This document shows, piece after piece, positions 13,801 to 25,800 of a DNA stretch of 34,676 nt. The translations under genes were made by a program, and so were the position numbers. The stretch comes from Mansonella perstans (taxonomy: Eukaryota > Nematoda > Chromadorea > Rhabditida > Onchocercidae), in the NCBI GenBank assembly GCA_037074765.1, contig JBAMDO010000374.1, forward strand, positions 1-34,676, in the 5' to 3' direction. Each line of letters opens with the position of its first letter. The stretch's first letter is position 1. The notes under the pieces were generated by a model. The model ran no database searches and had not been told where the DNA came from. It saw only the letters and a list, made by a program, of their open reading frames with translations.

Positions 13801-16800
13801 CGATGCCTTTTTTTTTTTTTTTTTTTTTGTGAAGCGTTTTCAACGGAAAGTTAAAATGAAATGGCAGATAGTGTTCAAATACATACATTTTAAGGTCCTC
13901 AGAAAAAAATTTTCTCCTTTTTGCCGTTTCTCTTTTAAAATTTGGCCAAAATATTTCATTGCATTATCATACATTTGACATTTTCTATAATTTTACAATT
14001 TTCATCCGCTTTGCTCAATTGTCACATTAACATTGTTCCAGTCGTCTCGTTGAAATATCAAATAAATATAAAAATTACTTTTCAAAATTTAAATTTCTAT
14101 AAAATAGTGCAAATTATTTAAAATGTTAGTAATACCAATCGTTTTTATATATTTTCAAAACATTTTTGCAAGTTGCATTAATTAAGAATAATTAGGAATA
14201 TTTGCTAATTAAGAAAATTAGAAAAGTTTTTTTTTAAACAGATTTTTTTCTCTTTAGAAAAAAAATTATTAGTTGATTAATGGAAATTAAATTCTAGGAT
14301 AAGTTTTAGCGAATCGATAATTGTTGAATTTATCATTAAAATTTTGTTTTAAATTTAATTCCAAAAGATTTTCACAAAGCAAACAATCTGTCATAATCAA
14401 CCATAATTGAAGTTTAACAATTAAATAGCTCAATGACAACGTCATTCATTGTGAATATGCAATTTCTGCTCAGTGAATACGAAATTCATTCTTCCAAAAA
14501 GCTATTAACTTATACTTGACACTTCATTGCTGAAGTGTCATTCAAGTGAATGAGACTCCATTCTTATACGTAAGCGAATGAGTATGCCAAATATTTGCTG
14601 GCTTACTTTAATCAGTAACCTTATTTGCTAATAAACACTAAGGGGAGGCATTTATTATTCAATTTTCTTTCAGAGGTATGAAATATTTTTTAGCTTTCAA
14701 AATTATTAAAGCTATTCTATTGCTATTTTTCAATCTTCATCAGTTTAATACTAATGAAAAAAATTTTCACTAAAATTCCACTGCTGAAACAGTGACTGTC
14801 ACATCTTTTCTATTTTAATCACATGAATCATAATTATTTTGCCAAAATAGACAAGAGTAAAGTGACTTGCTACAATCATTAGAACATATGCATCTATGTG
14901 ACTAAAGAATGAGTCATGGAAATTCTATAAATGACAGCTGAGTGGGGGTTATGTAATAGGAAGTGCATTATTGCTGGTTGTTTAATTTCGAAAATAAAAG
15001 ATTTTGATTTTAATTTAAAAACAGAAATAGATACCTGTTGTTGATGTTGAATTCTTAGTTAATCACAGTAGTAAATATGCAGGAGCAATTAATTAGTAAT
15101 TAATACTTACTCTTTCCATTTGACATGTTTAAGTCGCACTAACAACTTATAATTTATTAGAAAATTCACATTGTTTTTTTTTTTTTTTTTCGACGAAATT
15201 TAATTTTTGAAAAAACTCTGGCTCTTTTTTAAACTAAATCTTTTACTTTAACTGATAAGCCCAGACACTAAAATTATTTTTTTGCAATAATAGAAGCTTG
15301 ATTGTATGTTTAATCATATCGGCTTACTTTTTCGTATTATTAATGAATTAGACTAATGATGAATTGAAATTAGCGAAAACACTCCAGTCTTTAATAATAT
15401 ACTTTAATTATTGTTTACTAAGGAATTTCTCACTGCAATTTCTGCACGAAGCACGTGCAAATTTACTTAAAAATGCGCATATTTTTTCACAAAAAACGTA
15501 AAACATTTTTCTTTTTTTGTTTTAACACGAAACACGTAAAAATTTTTTTTTTAAGAAATGTCATTGCGTTTTGTTGTCTTTTAATTTTTTTTTTTTTGAT
15601 CATTTTTTGTTGTTTCTATTGGCAATAAAAATGATTTTTAACGAGGAATCGTAAAAAGCCTGTCACAGCACGCTGTCTTGCTCTTCTTAATATTAAAATA
15701 CCGTTGGATATCAACGTGATATAATATCTTATATTTCATATCAAATAATCCATTAAACAAACTTTTGTTCTTTGAAAACTTGTTTGTTCAACTAATCATT
15801 TACAGTTTTACTGTAATGAAAAAATGATTGATACCTATGGATACCTATACAAACCTATAAGCATCATTCTTTCTTTGTTGCTTTTTTTTTTTTCAAATTG
15901 AATATTTCAAAAAAAAAAGAGAAAAAGAAGGACGAAAAAAGAAACGAAAAATTCTAGGACTCAACAAGAGATATCAACAATGCCAGTATTTGGTCGGGAC
16001 GGACGAACACTGCAGAAAGGTGCTACGGTAACAAATTCATCACCACGGAATAGTGCCACGTAGGCTAATTAATATCATTTTCTAACGATCTTCTTTTTTT
16101 TTTTTGAAATGATTAATTGAAAATTGTCATTTGAATTATTTGAATTGATGACATTTTTAAAGAAAACTATTTAATTCCATTAACTTCAAATTTATTTGTC
16201 GAATTTTGTTTCTCACCTTTTTTTTTTAATTTATAATAACATTATTATAATTTATTTGAAGAAATTTGATGATAAAATCGATTAAAAAAATAGATCAGTT
16301 CTTTTTTCATTTCAATGTATTTTTTGTATAATAAATACTCACAATAATTCAGCTCCACTTGGACTCCTTTCATTGGTTTATTTTTTTCAAAAATAAAAAT
16401 ACTGCTGGAATTTGAAAACTTTTCGATTTGTCAACATTTGACAAATCTGTCATTTGTCAATGTCGAAATAAACAAAGCTTAGCATTTTCCTTAAAAGTCT
16501 TCCGCTAATTTCATTTCAATTTTTTTTCCATTGCCATTGTCATTCATATTCTATGCTTCATTGTGATATTGAAAGAATTCCTTTTCAGAATTGATATTAT
16601 TAGCATGAAAATTTGACTGACCAGCTGATCTTTTTCGTTTCAGTGCCTGTTGGTTCTTTCAGTTAATGAAAAAATCAAAAAGAAAAAAGAAAAAGCACAA
16701 AGAAACTAATTAAATTAAAAAAGTCAACAATTACGCGTAAAAGTTAATTCTGATAGGAAGAAGCTAATAGATAGTTTTAAATTTAAATTAAATTTTCGAG

Positions 16801-19800
16801 AAAAAATTATCAAAAATGATTTGCAAGTATTTAATTTTGGAAAGTTTCAATCGATTTTTTTTTAAAAATAGAATTTTTAAATTTTATTCGTAAGTTCTTT
16901 AAAAAATAATCCATTTCCTTATTTCAAACATTTATTTTTTCGATAAATTTAATTTAATTTTTTTTTGTACTTTTTTTTTTTAGCAATGAAATTGGCCCTT
17001 TCGATAAGCGTTGTGGACGAAGCTGTGATTTCTTACCAAATCATAACAATTACGATGAGACACGTCCGTTTAATAATGCTTTTGCTCAGGTATGAATCAG
17101 AACTTTTTAGCGCCTTCAAGTTTTTTTTATCAAATGGAATTTTAAATTTTGCTATAAAAACATTTATATTATCTATCGAGTGCTGTTGCCGATGTAACAA
17201 ATAATTATGATTATTATTTCTGATATCAACAAGTTAACTTTAGCAAAATGATAAACTCTATTGTTTATTTTTGAAAAGAATAAAATTAAATTTGTTGATT
17301 TGATGCAATCAATAAATAAGTAAATAAATATGTATCAAAGTATGCTTGGTCAAAATCTGATTATCTCTTCACAACAGCTACTTGACCATTGTTCATTTCT
17401 TATTCCTAGTATTGAAGTATTGAAATGTAATAAAGAGAATTGTTAAACAAATTACACTTGTTCTATGCTAATACAAGACTGGCCTCTTTGGAAGCGCAAC
17501 GAAGATCGGATGTACTTTTAGTTGAACGAAATACATTTACATCAAAAAAAAAAAAAATTGTTTCAAATTTTCACCTTTAACATTAGGCTTTTTATTTAAT
17601 TAGGCTAAACAATGAAATCAGAACCGGCTAGGTAGGCTCGAAACACTTAATTGAAAATTTGTGTTCCAAATTTGCAAATATTTGTTAATAAAGCAAGTAC
17701 TTGGCCTTTTTTTTCGTCATTTTAAAAACTTGTTGAAGTGTGAAATTTATGCTGATTTTTTTGATGAAAGTGGTAATTTAAATAAAATATCGAAAGAACT
17801 TTGATTTTAAAGATTAAAAAAAAGTGAGAGATTTATTATTTCTCTACTTTCTTCCTCTCTCTCTCGCTTCTCCTCAATCACTTACACTTCTCTCCTTCTC
17901 ATCACACTCATTGCTAATAGTTTTGGATTTAAATTTGAGACGAATGTTTTAATTTCTCGATGCTTCTTGCACTAAATGCTTCCTTCAAAGCTCATTTTTT
18001 CATTTATTAGTTAGATTACATGTAAATATTTTTTTTATGTAATTGAAACAATCCAAAGCAATTGGTTGGCCCATAATTAATAATACTTTTACAAAAATTA
18101 GCTAGCATTCTAATTAATAACTTTTTTCTTAATTAAATGCATTCAAATTTTCTATTCATTCAGTCGACAGTTAAGTAATAAAAAGGAAGCTGTCGATTGA
18201 AATTCTTTCGTTTGCACAAAAAGTTTTCAGAAGAACTATTCCAAAAAAATTAAAATTAATCAAAATTTTGTTCTATTTCAACATTTTTTTTTTTCAATCG
18301 CTCAATTAATTGAAGCAGAGTATGCCATGTGCAAGCGATTTTTGATTGAAAGGATATTTTGAAACTATTTTGTAAAAGATTAAAATTAACAATTCATTAA
18401 ATCACTTGAATTATTAATTGAGTTCTTAATTAGTACCATTTCAATAACAAACAATCTAATTCAGTTCTCACTGAGCAACAATTTTATCCCAAAGAAAGGT
18501 ATTCTTCTCTTCTTCTAAAATGATTTAAAAATTAAAAAGAATTTTTAACTTTTTTTAATTAAAGAATTAGCACTTGCCTACTACAAATTTAACTTATCTT
18601 GATGTCATTAAACATAAAAAGCAACAAAAAAAACATGAATAATATCAGCTCTACTTTCCGCTTTTTATTTTCCTCTTCAAATTTTTAATCAAAATCTAAA
18701 TTTTAAATTTAAAATCCTTAATTATCACTCATTACTGCTTACAAACATATTTTTTTAAAAAAAATTTATTTCTTTTTTTCATTTCGTATTTTTATTTAAT
18801 TATCAAATAAAAGTATACATGCAATTGTTAAAATTTGCAATTTAATACATCAATTAATTAAGTAAGTCTCTGAAAGATTGTTGTTACTAAAGCTTTTTTT
18901 TCTAATCCTTTAAAGATGTTACTAAATGTTTTAATTAAATAATTAAAACATTAATTTGTCTAATAGCACTAATGAATGATTCGTTAATTTGAGCCATTTA
19001 TGTTTAATTCGAGACAAAATTTTCAAATAAACCTTCTTACATATCAAATCCTTACATATGAAATAATTCATTTGCTACGAATTGTTGCAAAATAAAAATG
19101 AAAAACTAATTTTTCAACTTTTCAGGTCAGTACGGATATCTTACGCATTAGCGGGTACACAAATCAATTCAAGTCATTGCTGACATCCAGGTCAGCGTTG
19201 CGTCGAGAGTCGGTACCCAGTGCACTCTTGCATGAATTGAATGCAGACGAAGGTAGAAAAATTCGTCATTTTCTCGAAAAAAAAGAAAGAGAGAAGGAAA
19301 GAAAAACAGAGAGAAAGAGAAAAATGTTAAAAGGCCCGATTTAAATTTTTGCGAAATTCTCTTCCCATCGTTTCATAACTGACAATTTTCATTTAATTAC
19401 GCGATTTGCTCACTCACTACTCGCATCAATATAAATTTAAATAAATAATTTTCCTGTTTTTTTTGTCAATCAAAGTTTTCTAACTGAAATGTAAACGAGC
19501 GATGAGATGAGTTGATTTGTAATTTGAAAAAAAAAAAAAAAAATTGTAAGAAATTAGCAATGGAAAGAAGAAAATCAAAAACTAAAATCTTTTTGTTCAA
19601 TAATGCCCTCTATATTTTCACAGTAAATTTGAATTTAATTGTCATATTTCAAAAGTTCATAGATTTACAACGATGAAATTATCAAAGATTGACTTGAAAA
19701 ATCAATTTTTATTTTTTAAATTTCAAAAATATATTAATTGCTTCAATTCGTCTTATTTTGAATAAAGTCTTTCTTTTTTTAAAATTGGAAAAATTGAAAA

Positions 19801-22800
19801 CTTTTTTTGCAAAAATTTTTTAGTTTGGCCGTACTTTGTTAAAAGTGATAATTAACTTTCTTTCCAATTAACTGTTTCAATTTCATTTCACATTTTGTGC
19901 ACAGTGAAGCATCTCGAATGAACATATCCAGGCAAATCTTCTTCTATGAAAGAAAATTTTCTAAGCTTCAGTTAAAATTTGTTGAAATTTTTAATATAGC
20001 AAAATTTTAGCAGTGAATTCGTGAATTTCTTGTACTTCAATCATTTTTTCCTAATGTAATTTATAATATAAATTTATATTTTTCATATCTAATTAATTAA
20101 AATTTAAGTTATGATTAAAATAAAGCAGGCATACATTTAACAGGTGCTTGTCATAAGTTTCTAATATATTATCAATTTTATCAAGAGAAATTAGAATAAG
20201 AATTCAATTGTCTAACATAAGAAATAAAATTTAGTGATAATATTTTTCCTAATAAATCATTAATTATTATTTTATTTCACCTGTACCTTCATATTATTTA
20301 CTTGTTATCAAAATAACAATTTTCATCTTTCAGAAGGCTCAATAATTAGTCGATATAATGAGGTAGTAACTTCTATTTTATTTATATCTTCATATTTAGT
20401 TCGTAGTAATTTTTATCTTATTTATATTTTCATTTTTAGTTCTTGATGCAGTTAGAGAATATGTTTATTATAATGATGAATTGATCATAAATGGTTGTGA
20501 TTATAACGATTACAACAAATTGATTCAATTAGATTATAATAATGATCTTTTTCCGATTTTAAAATAATAATTTACTATCATTCAGTAACAATCATTATCC
20601 TTATTATAGGAATGATTTTTTAAAAAAAAGTATATCATTTTGGATTCTGTAGTGATTATAATAACGATTTTTTCCTGATTTTAAAATAATAATTTACTAT
20701 CATCTAGTAACAATAATTATTCTTATTATAGGAAATGAATTTCATTTGAGCAAATATTACGTAGTAAAATAACAATAATACAAATATTCATTCAATAGTC
20801 ATTTTGTAAAAGACAATCATAGTAATTCTTAAATCATTAAAAATTGAAAATATTCTGTAAGTGTGAGAGTAATAGAGATGTGCAAAATTTGTTTTTATTT
20901 TTTATGATACTAAAAGTATAAGAAAAAAAAATTACACAACCATGAAACAATCTCATTTCATTTTTATTTCATTTATTTCTTTCTCCTCCGCTCTCTTCTT
21001 GAATTTTTTTTTTCAAATTTAATTCTAAAAACTTTGCTATCAAAAAAAAAATATTTGGTTTATTTATTCGTTTGCTGAAAGAGAAAATGTTTTGCTTTTC
21101 CTGTGATTTATTTTTCTGCCAAAAATTCATCACTGAATAATAAAATTTTTTATTGTTGAATTTAGGAAATTTGTTCTAATGCATATACGTAGCTAGTGCT
21201 ATTGATTAGATCAAATATGATCTAATGAAATTCGTATCAATTGATATGGTTAAACATACGCATTTTGATTTATTTTCTTTTTTTAGAATTAACTGAAAGT
21301 GAAATATTTTTGGTCTGAAATTTTTCACGATCTAAAAAATGAACCGTCATTTATATGGAAATAAAATGGATCATACAAAGTAAAGATGATAATAAATAAT
21401 GATCAGATATATAAATGATGATCAGATATGCATATGCAACGAGACATAAGCAAATGACAGGATATCCGTGAATGATGAGATATATGTAAATGTAGAAATA
21501 TCCTTGAATGATAAGATTTATAACAAGATTAAAAAGAGTTACTTTTTTTTAAAAAATTTTTACATAAATTCTATTTCTGTATAAATGTCATGATTTACGT
21601 AGATGACATTCAATGATCGGTCGATTGACTTATCGGTTGATTAGATTTAATCACTTCAATTTTATATTATCAAAGTATGTGTTATAAATTGTAGCAGTCG
21701 ATAAAACTTCTCTTCTATGCTAATTATGTTTCAATTTTGTTTTTAAGAAGCAAAAAAATACGAAAAACGACAAAAAAACAAAGCATTCAATTTTTAAAAA
21801 AAATAAATTTTAAAATCGAAATGAAAAAAAGGAAAACAAATATAATTCTGAAGGAATATAAAAATGTTTATGCTGCAATTTTTTTTATTTTTTCTATTAA
21901 AGTACAGACGCATTATGCAACTTTTTTTGCCTTCCGTTTTTTTCCGTCTTTTCTGTGCTTTAATCTTTTTTTACACATTGTTGCTTTAAATCATCCGAAT
22001 TTTATTACTGAAAAGCCATTAACATCCAGTTCGATCCTATTCATTGCTCTGACTGCTTTGAATCATTCGTATTTGAACTAAAATCTATTTGAACTGAAGT
22101 CTGCAATCAATAAGTGTTGTTACTATGTCAAAAGTTCATAACATTTAATTAACACTAATTTTAAAAAAGGAAAAAAAGAGAAAATGACAAAGCACAATAG
22201 AAACTAATGATTACGTGAAAAGTTTAAATTTAAAAATCAAATGTTTCATTAATTCTGTTAATTGAATTAAGAAGCTAATGAATATTACCCAACAAAAAAA
22301 AAAAAAAAAAAAACATAAAACTCTTTTTTTCATAATCAAATTTTTAATATGAATAAAACAAAAGGAAGAAAGGAATTTCGAAAAAAAAAACTTAAAATTA
22401 ATTTTTTTGAAAAATAGTAATACTTTTTTTCCTTAATTGAATTTTTTATATTTAACAAAAACGGAAATTACAATTTTTTTCTTATAAGTGAAATTTCCAT
22501 TCCTAAAAATGAAGTATTCAGTTATTTCTGTTTATTTTAGTGAAAAAAAACTTGTTTTTTTCTTTTTTCTTAGCAAAATTCATTGCTACAACTTACTTCT
22601 CTTTTTTCTGTTTCTTAATTATTTGTAAAATCGATAAATGGTCCTTTTTATGTTTCTTTCTCTCTTTTATTTATCATTTCTTTAAAAAAAAATTTGCTAA
22701 TTTAATTATATCACTGATTAATTATTCGTAATGATTTTAAAATGCATAGGATAATTTATTCATTGAAATGATTTATTTTATTCCATCGATTGTTTTAATT

Positions 22801-25800
22801 TTAAAATTTGTCTCAAATTTCTTTCACGTTTACTGTTAATTAATTTTAATTGTAATTTTTACTATGACGTGATTTCTCATTCCTCTTTCATACAGTTAAT
22901 AAATTTCCTGATAGCTTTTGAATTTGTTGACAAAAGATAAATTGTATAAATTTTGAGCGAAAAGCAATGACGGAGGAAAATATGATGTGAATATCAAAAG
23001 TATCGTAATTTAATCATTTATCGTTGTGAAGCTAAAAAAAAAAATCTCACATTTATGGTATTAAAAATCTCATAACAGCAATTTACGACAGCTATACATA
23101 TGAGATGTATTATAAGTTATTCGAGTAACTAATTACTGCATGATTTAATTACTTGAAATTTGACAAACAAATTAATCCAATCTAAGTTTTAATTTAATTA
23201 AAAAAAATCATAACTTACTGTGATCATAGCTTAGGCGACGCGTAATTCTTATGTGACTTTTGAACTCTTAGTATATGAAATTATAAATTGTAGTTTAATT
23301 TTAAATGATTATATGATAATAAATGAATAAATGTATTTTGCAAAATGATAATAAATGAATAAATGTATTTTACAAAAATAGTAACAGTAAATAAGACGGT
23401 TGTAATTTATTGAATTGCTTTGCGCCTGAAATTTAAATAACTATTAAATTTTCATCTGAACCAGCGGCTTATAATTCAATAAAATGTAAGAGAGTATTAA
23501 GTGCAGCATAATTAAAGTAATCTAAAGTAATTTTGTTTTTTTACATTTTAGAAAAATAAAAATTTTCACTTCCGAACAAATGTCACAGTTTTTACCTGTT
23601 TAAATTTTTATTCAACTTTTATGATTTTTCCAGATGAATATCGAAATGGTGGTATACGCTTTGATACAGCGATTGAGAAGCAGGACATAAAACGACGAGC
23701 AAGTGCGACGGTGCGGGTGATACGGAGACGACAAAGCGGTTACGGAATCGCTATTAGCAGGTATGTAATTTACGAAAAAGTTTTTTTTGAAAAAAGTAAA
23801 GAAAATATGGAAATTATTTGAAAGCAAATTTGTTTGATTGGCTTTGAGCAAATGATATTAATATAAAATTTCAAATTAGATTATGTTTTAAAATAATTAC
23901 ATTTGATCGGCGGTAACAGGTACTGACAAGGAATTGTATTTGTTTCAATATCATTTTTAACCCTTCTATTACTTCTACCAAATACAATAAGAACAATGAC
24001 AATGATGATAACAATAAAAACAAACAATAATGGTAAGAATGAAAAATACAACAACAACAATAACAATAATAATACAAATTCTAATGATGATATCACTTTA
24101 TTCGTAATAATTTGTGATGGTGAAAACAATACTGATGCTGATGATTGCAAATTATATTAATTTGAATGATAATATTAATGACTTCATAATTATAATTTTG
24201 ATCTGAAAAATTTGGCCGTAACAAGTAATACAAAGCAAACATGTATTAAACGCATATTAACGGCACCACTGATAATGATGTCAGGAATCACAACGATAAT
24301 AATAATATTTGCTATTGCTGATGGCAATGTTGATATGATGATGATAATAATATTAGATCATCAGTTTTTTTGAGCTATGATCGAAATTATAAGTCTGGAA
24401 TGCTAAACAGAATAAGTTAAAATTTTATTTTAATCTAGTTCATTCATTTATCTATCCATTCAATCTGCCACATTTAAATTGTACTTCAAATTTTTTAAAA
24501 AAGAAATGAACTAAAATAAATTTATTTTGTCAAAAATGTCATTTTACCAAGTTTTCTAATTCTTCTTAATGGATTTAATTAATTTAATCTTTCAATTATA
24601 TCAGCTTAATGTTCTCAATCATATCAGTTAATGACAAAAAAAAATATCTTTTTTTTTTTTGATTGTTAATGTTATCAATTGGATGAACAATGTGAATTTA
24701 ACTCAATCAAAAGTTTCAAACTGAACCATGCATTTTATTTGTTTGGGCAAATTTTATCAAACATTGTACTGCTATTTTCCAATACCTCATTTATTGATAG
24801 TTAAATATGCGCATTAATTCAACTTGGCTTTTGCGTAACCTTTATGTAATGAATTTACGTATTTATAAGTTCAAAGTTATACGCTTGATCTTGCTCGATC
24901 TAATCTTGTCATCCATTTTACTATTACTTTTCAGTACTATGTTTGTTAATAAATTGATATGCGCCACTTAAAATGGAAGAAAATGAAATTATGTCTTAGA
25001 AAGGACTTTTATTTATAAATACAGCATAAGGTATTCTTATAATTGAATATTTCCAATTTCTTCATTTCTCTTTTTCATTTTTTTCATTTTTCTTACCATT
25101 TTAAATGCGAAAAGCTTTTTAATCGTTTTTCGCATCTTTTACATTCTTTTTAATGCATAACTTCACATATACAACATGCATTATCCTATCGTTGCATAAT
25201 TCAAATACATCCGGTTTACAGCACTTTGATCAGTAAGACCATTTTGTGCAAAAATATTAAATCAAATCAATAATGGTTGATTAATGATTTTAGCAATGAA
25301 GCAAAAAAAAGGCAGTCATTCTTAAAAATTTTTAAATTTAGTAGTTCATTTCATTGATTCCTATTTCACATGATTTCGATAATCAAGTGAAGTGTTGAGT
25401 TCGCTCAAGATTTATTTCTCTAGTTTGAAAATTAAACTGATTTCCTTCAAAAAGTTTGTCGAACGTTTTTTTCGTTACAATTGTTTACGCAATCTTATCA
25501 ATATCCGAAAATACTTCAAAATAAAAAATACATTGTTAACAACGAATAAAGGACATCACTAATGTTCTAATTATTGTTTTAGGTAATTGATTGAAAAACA
25601 TTTAATTTTAATCTACCGCTTAAGTGATACACATTTTACTTCAAAAAAATAATCCAATGCAAAACATATATTATCAGAGACGATTTAAATTTAAATAGTC
25701 AATTTTAAATTAAATTGCTCTTATTCTGAATATTTGACAATTTTATTGAAAATAAAAAATTTTCAGACTTTTCTTCTTTTATTAAATTATTTCCAATCGA

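Larger units (their letters stand above)
8243..15957 (+). other. SK intron 2 (7.7 kb)
   Basis: Largest intron seen. It contains a 20-bp minisatellite (8383-8481), a 67-base pyrimidine tract (8605-8671), the possible nested minus-strand gene (10740-10913) and its 50-bp duplication, a 21-base T run (13808-13828) and a hairpin (14514-14547). Otherwise AT-rich without coding signs. Confidence 0.75.
19253..23633 (+). other. SK intron 5 (4.4 kb)
   Basis: GTAGAA to TTTTTCCAG. Starts with a purine-rich tract (19276-19324). Holds tandem duplications at 20366-20445, 20531-20731 and 23313-23376, a degenerate minisatellite at 21394-21525 and a 20-base poly-A (22294-22313). No exon with matching phase was found. 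Confidence 0.75.

Noticed and set aside
16965..17204. 79-codon plus-strand ORF
   Set aside because: Shadow of exon 4 in another frame, running into intron on both sides.
20334..20365. Possible cassette exon after TTTCAG in intron 5
   Set aside because: Reads EGSIISRYNE but ends in phase 0, while exon 6 needs one carried base.
22018..22050. tRNA B-box-like GTTCGATCC
   Set aside because: Flanks do not pair into a T stem, and no A box or acceptor stem is present.
21737..22081. 114-codon plus-strand ORF
   Set aside because: Lys- then Phe-rich, AT-driven composition. No splice context, no recognisable domain and no phase fit with exons 5 and 6.
23871..24150. Overlapping minus-strand ORFs rich in Leu, Ile and Val
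   Set aside because: Made by AAT/AAC/ACA low-complexity sequence.
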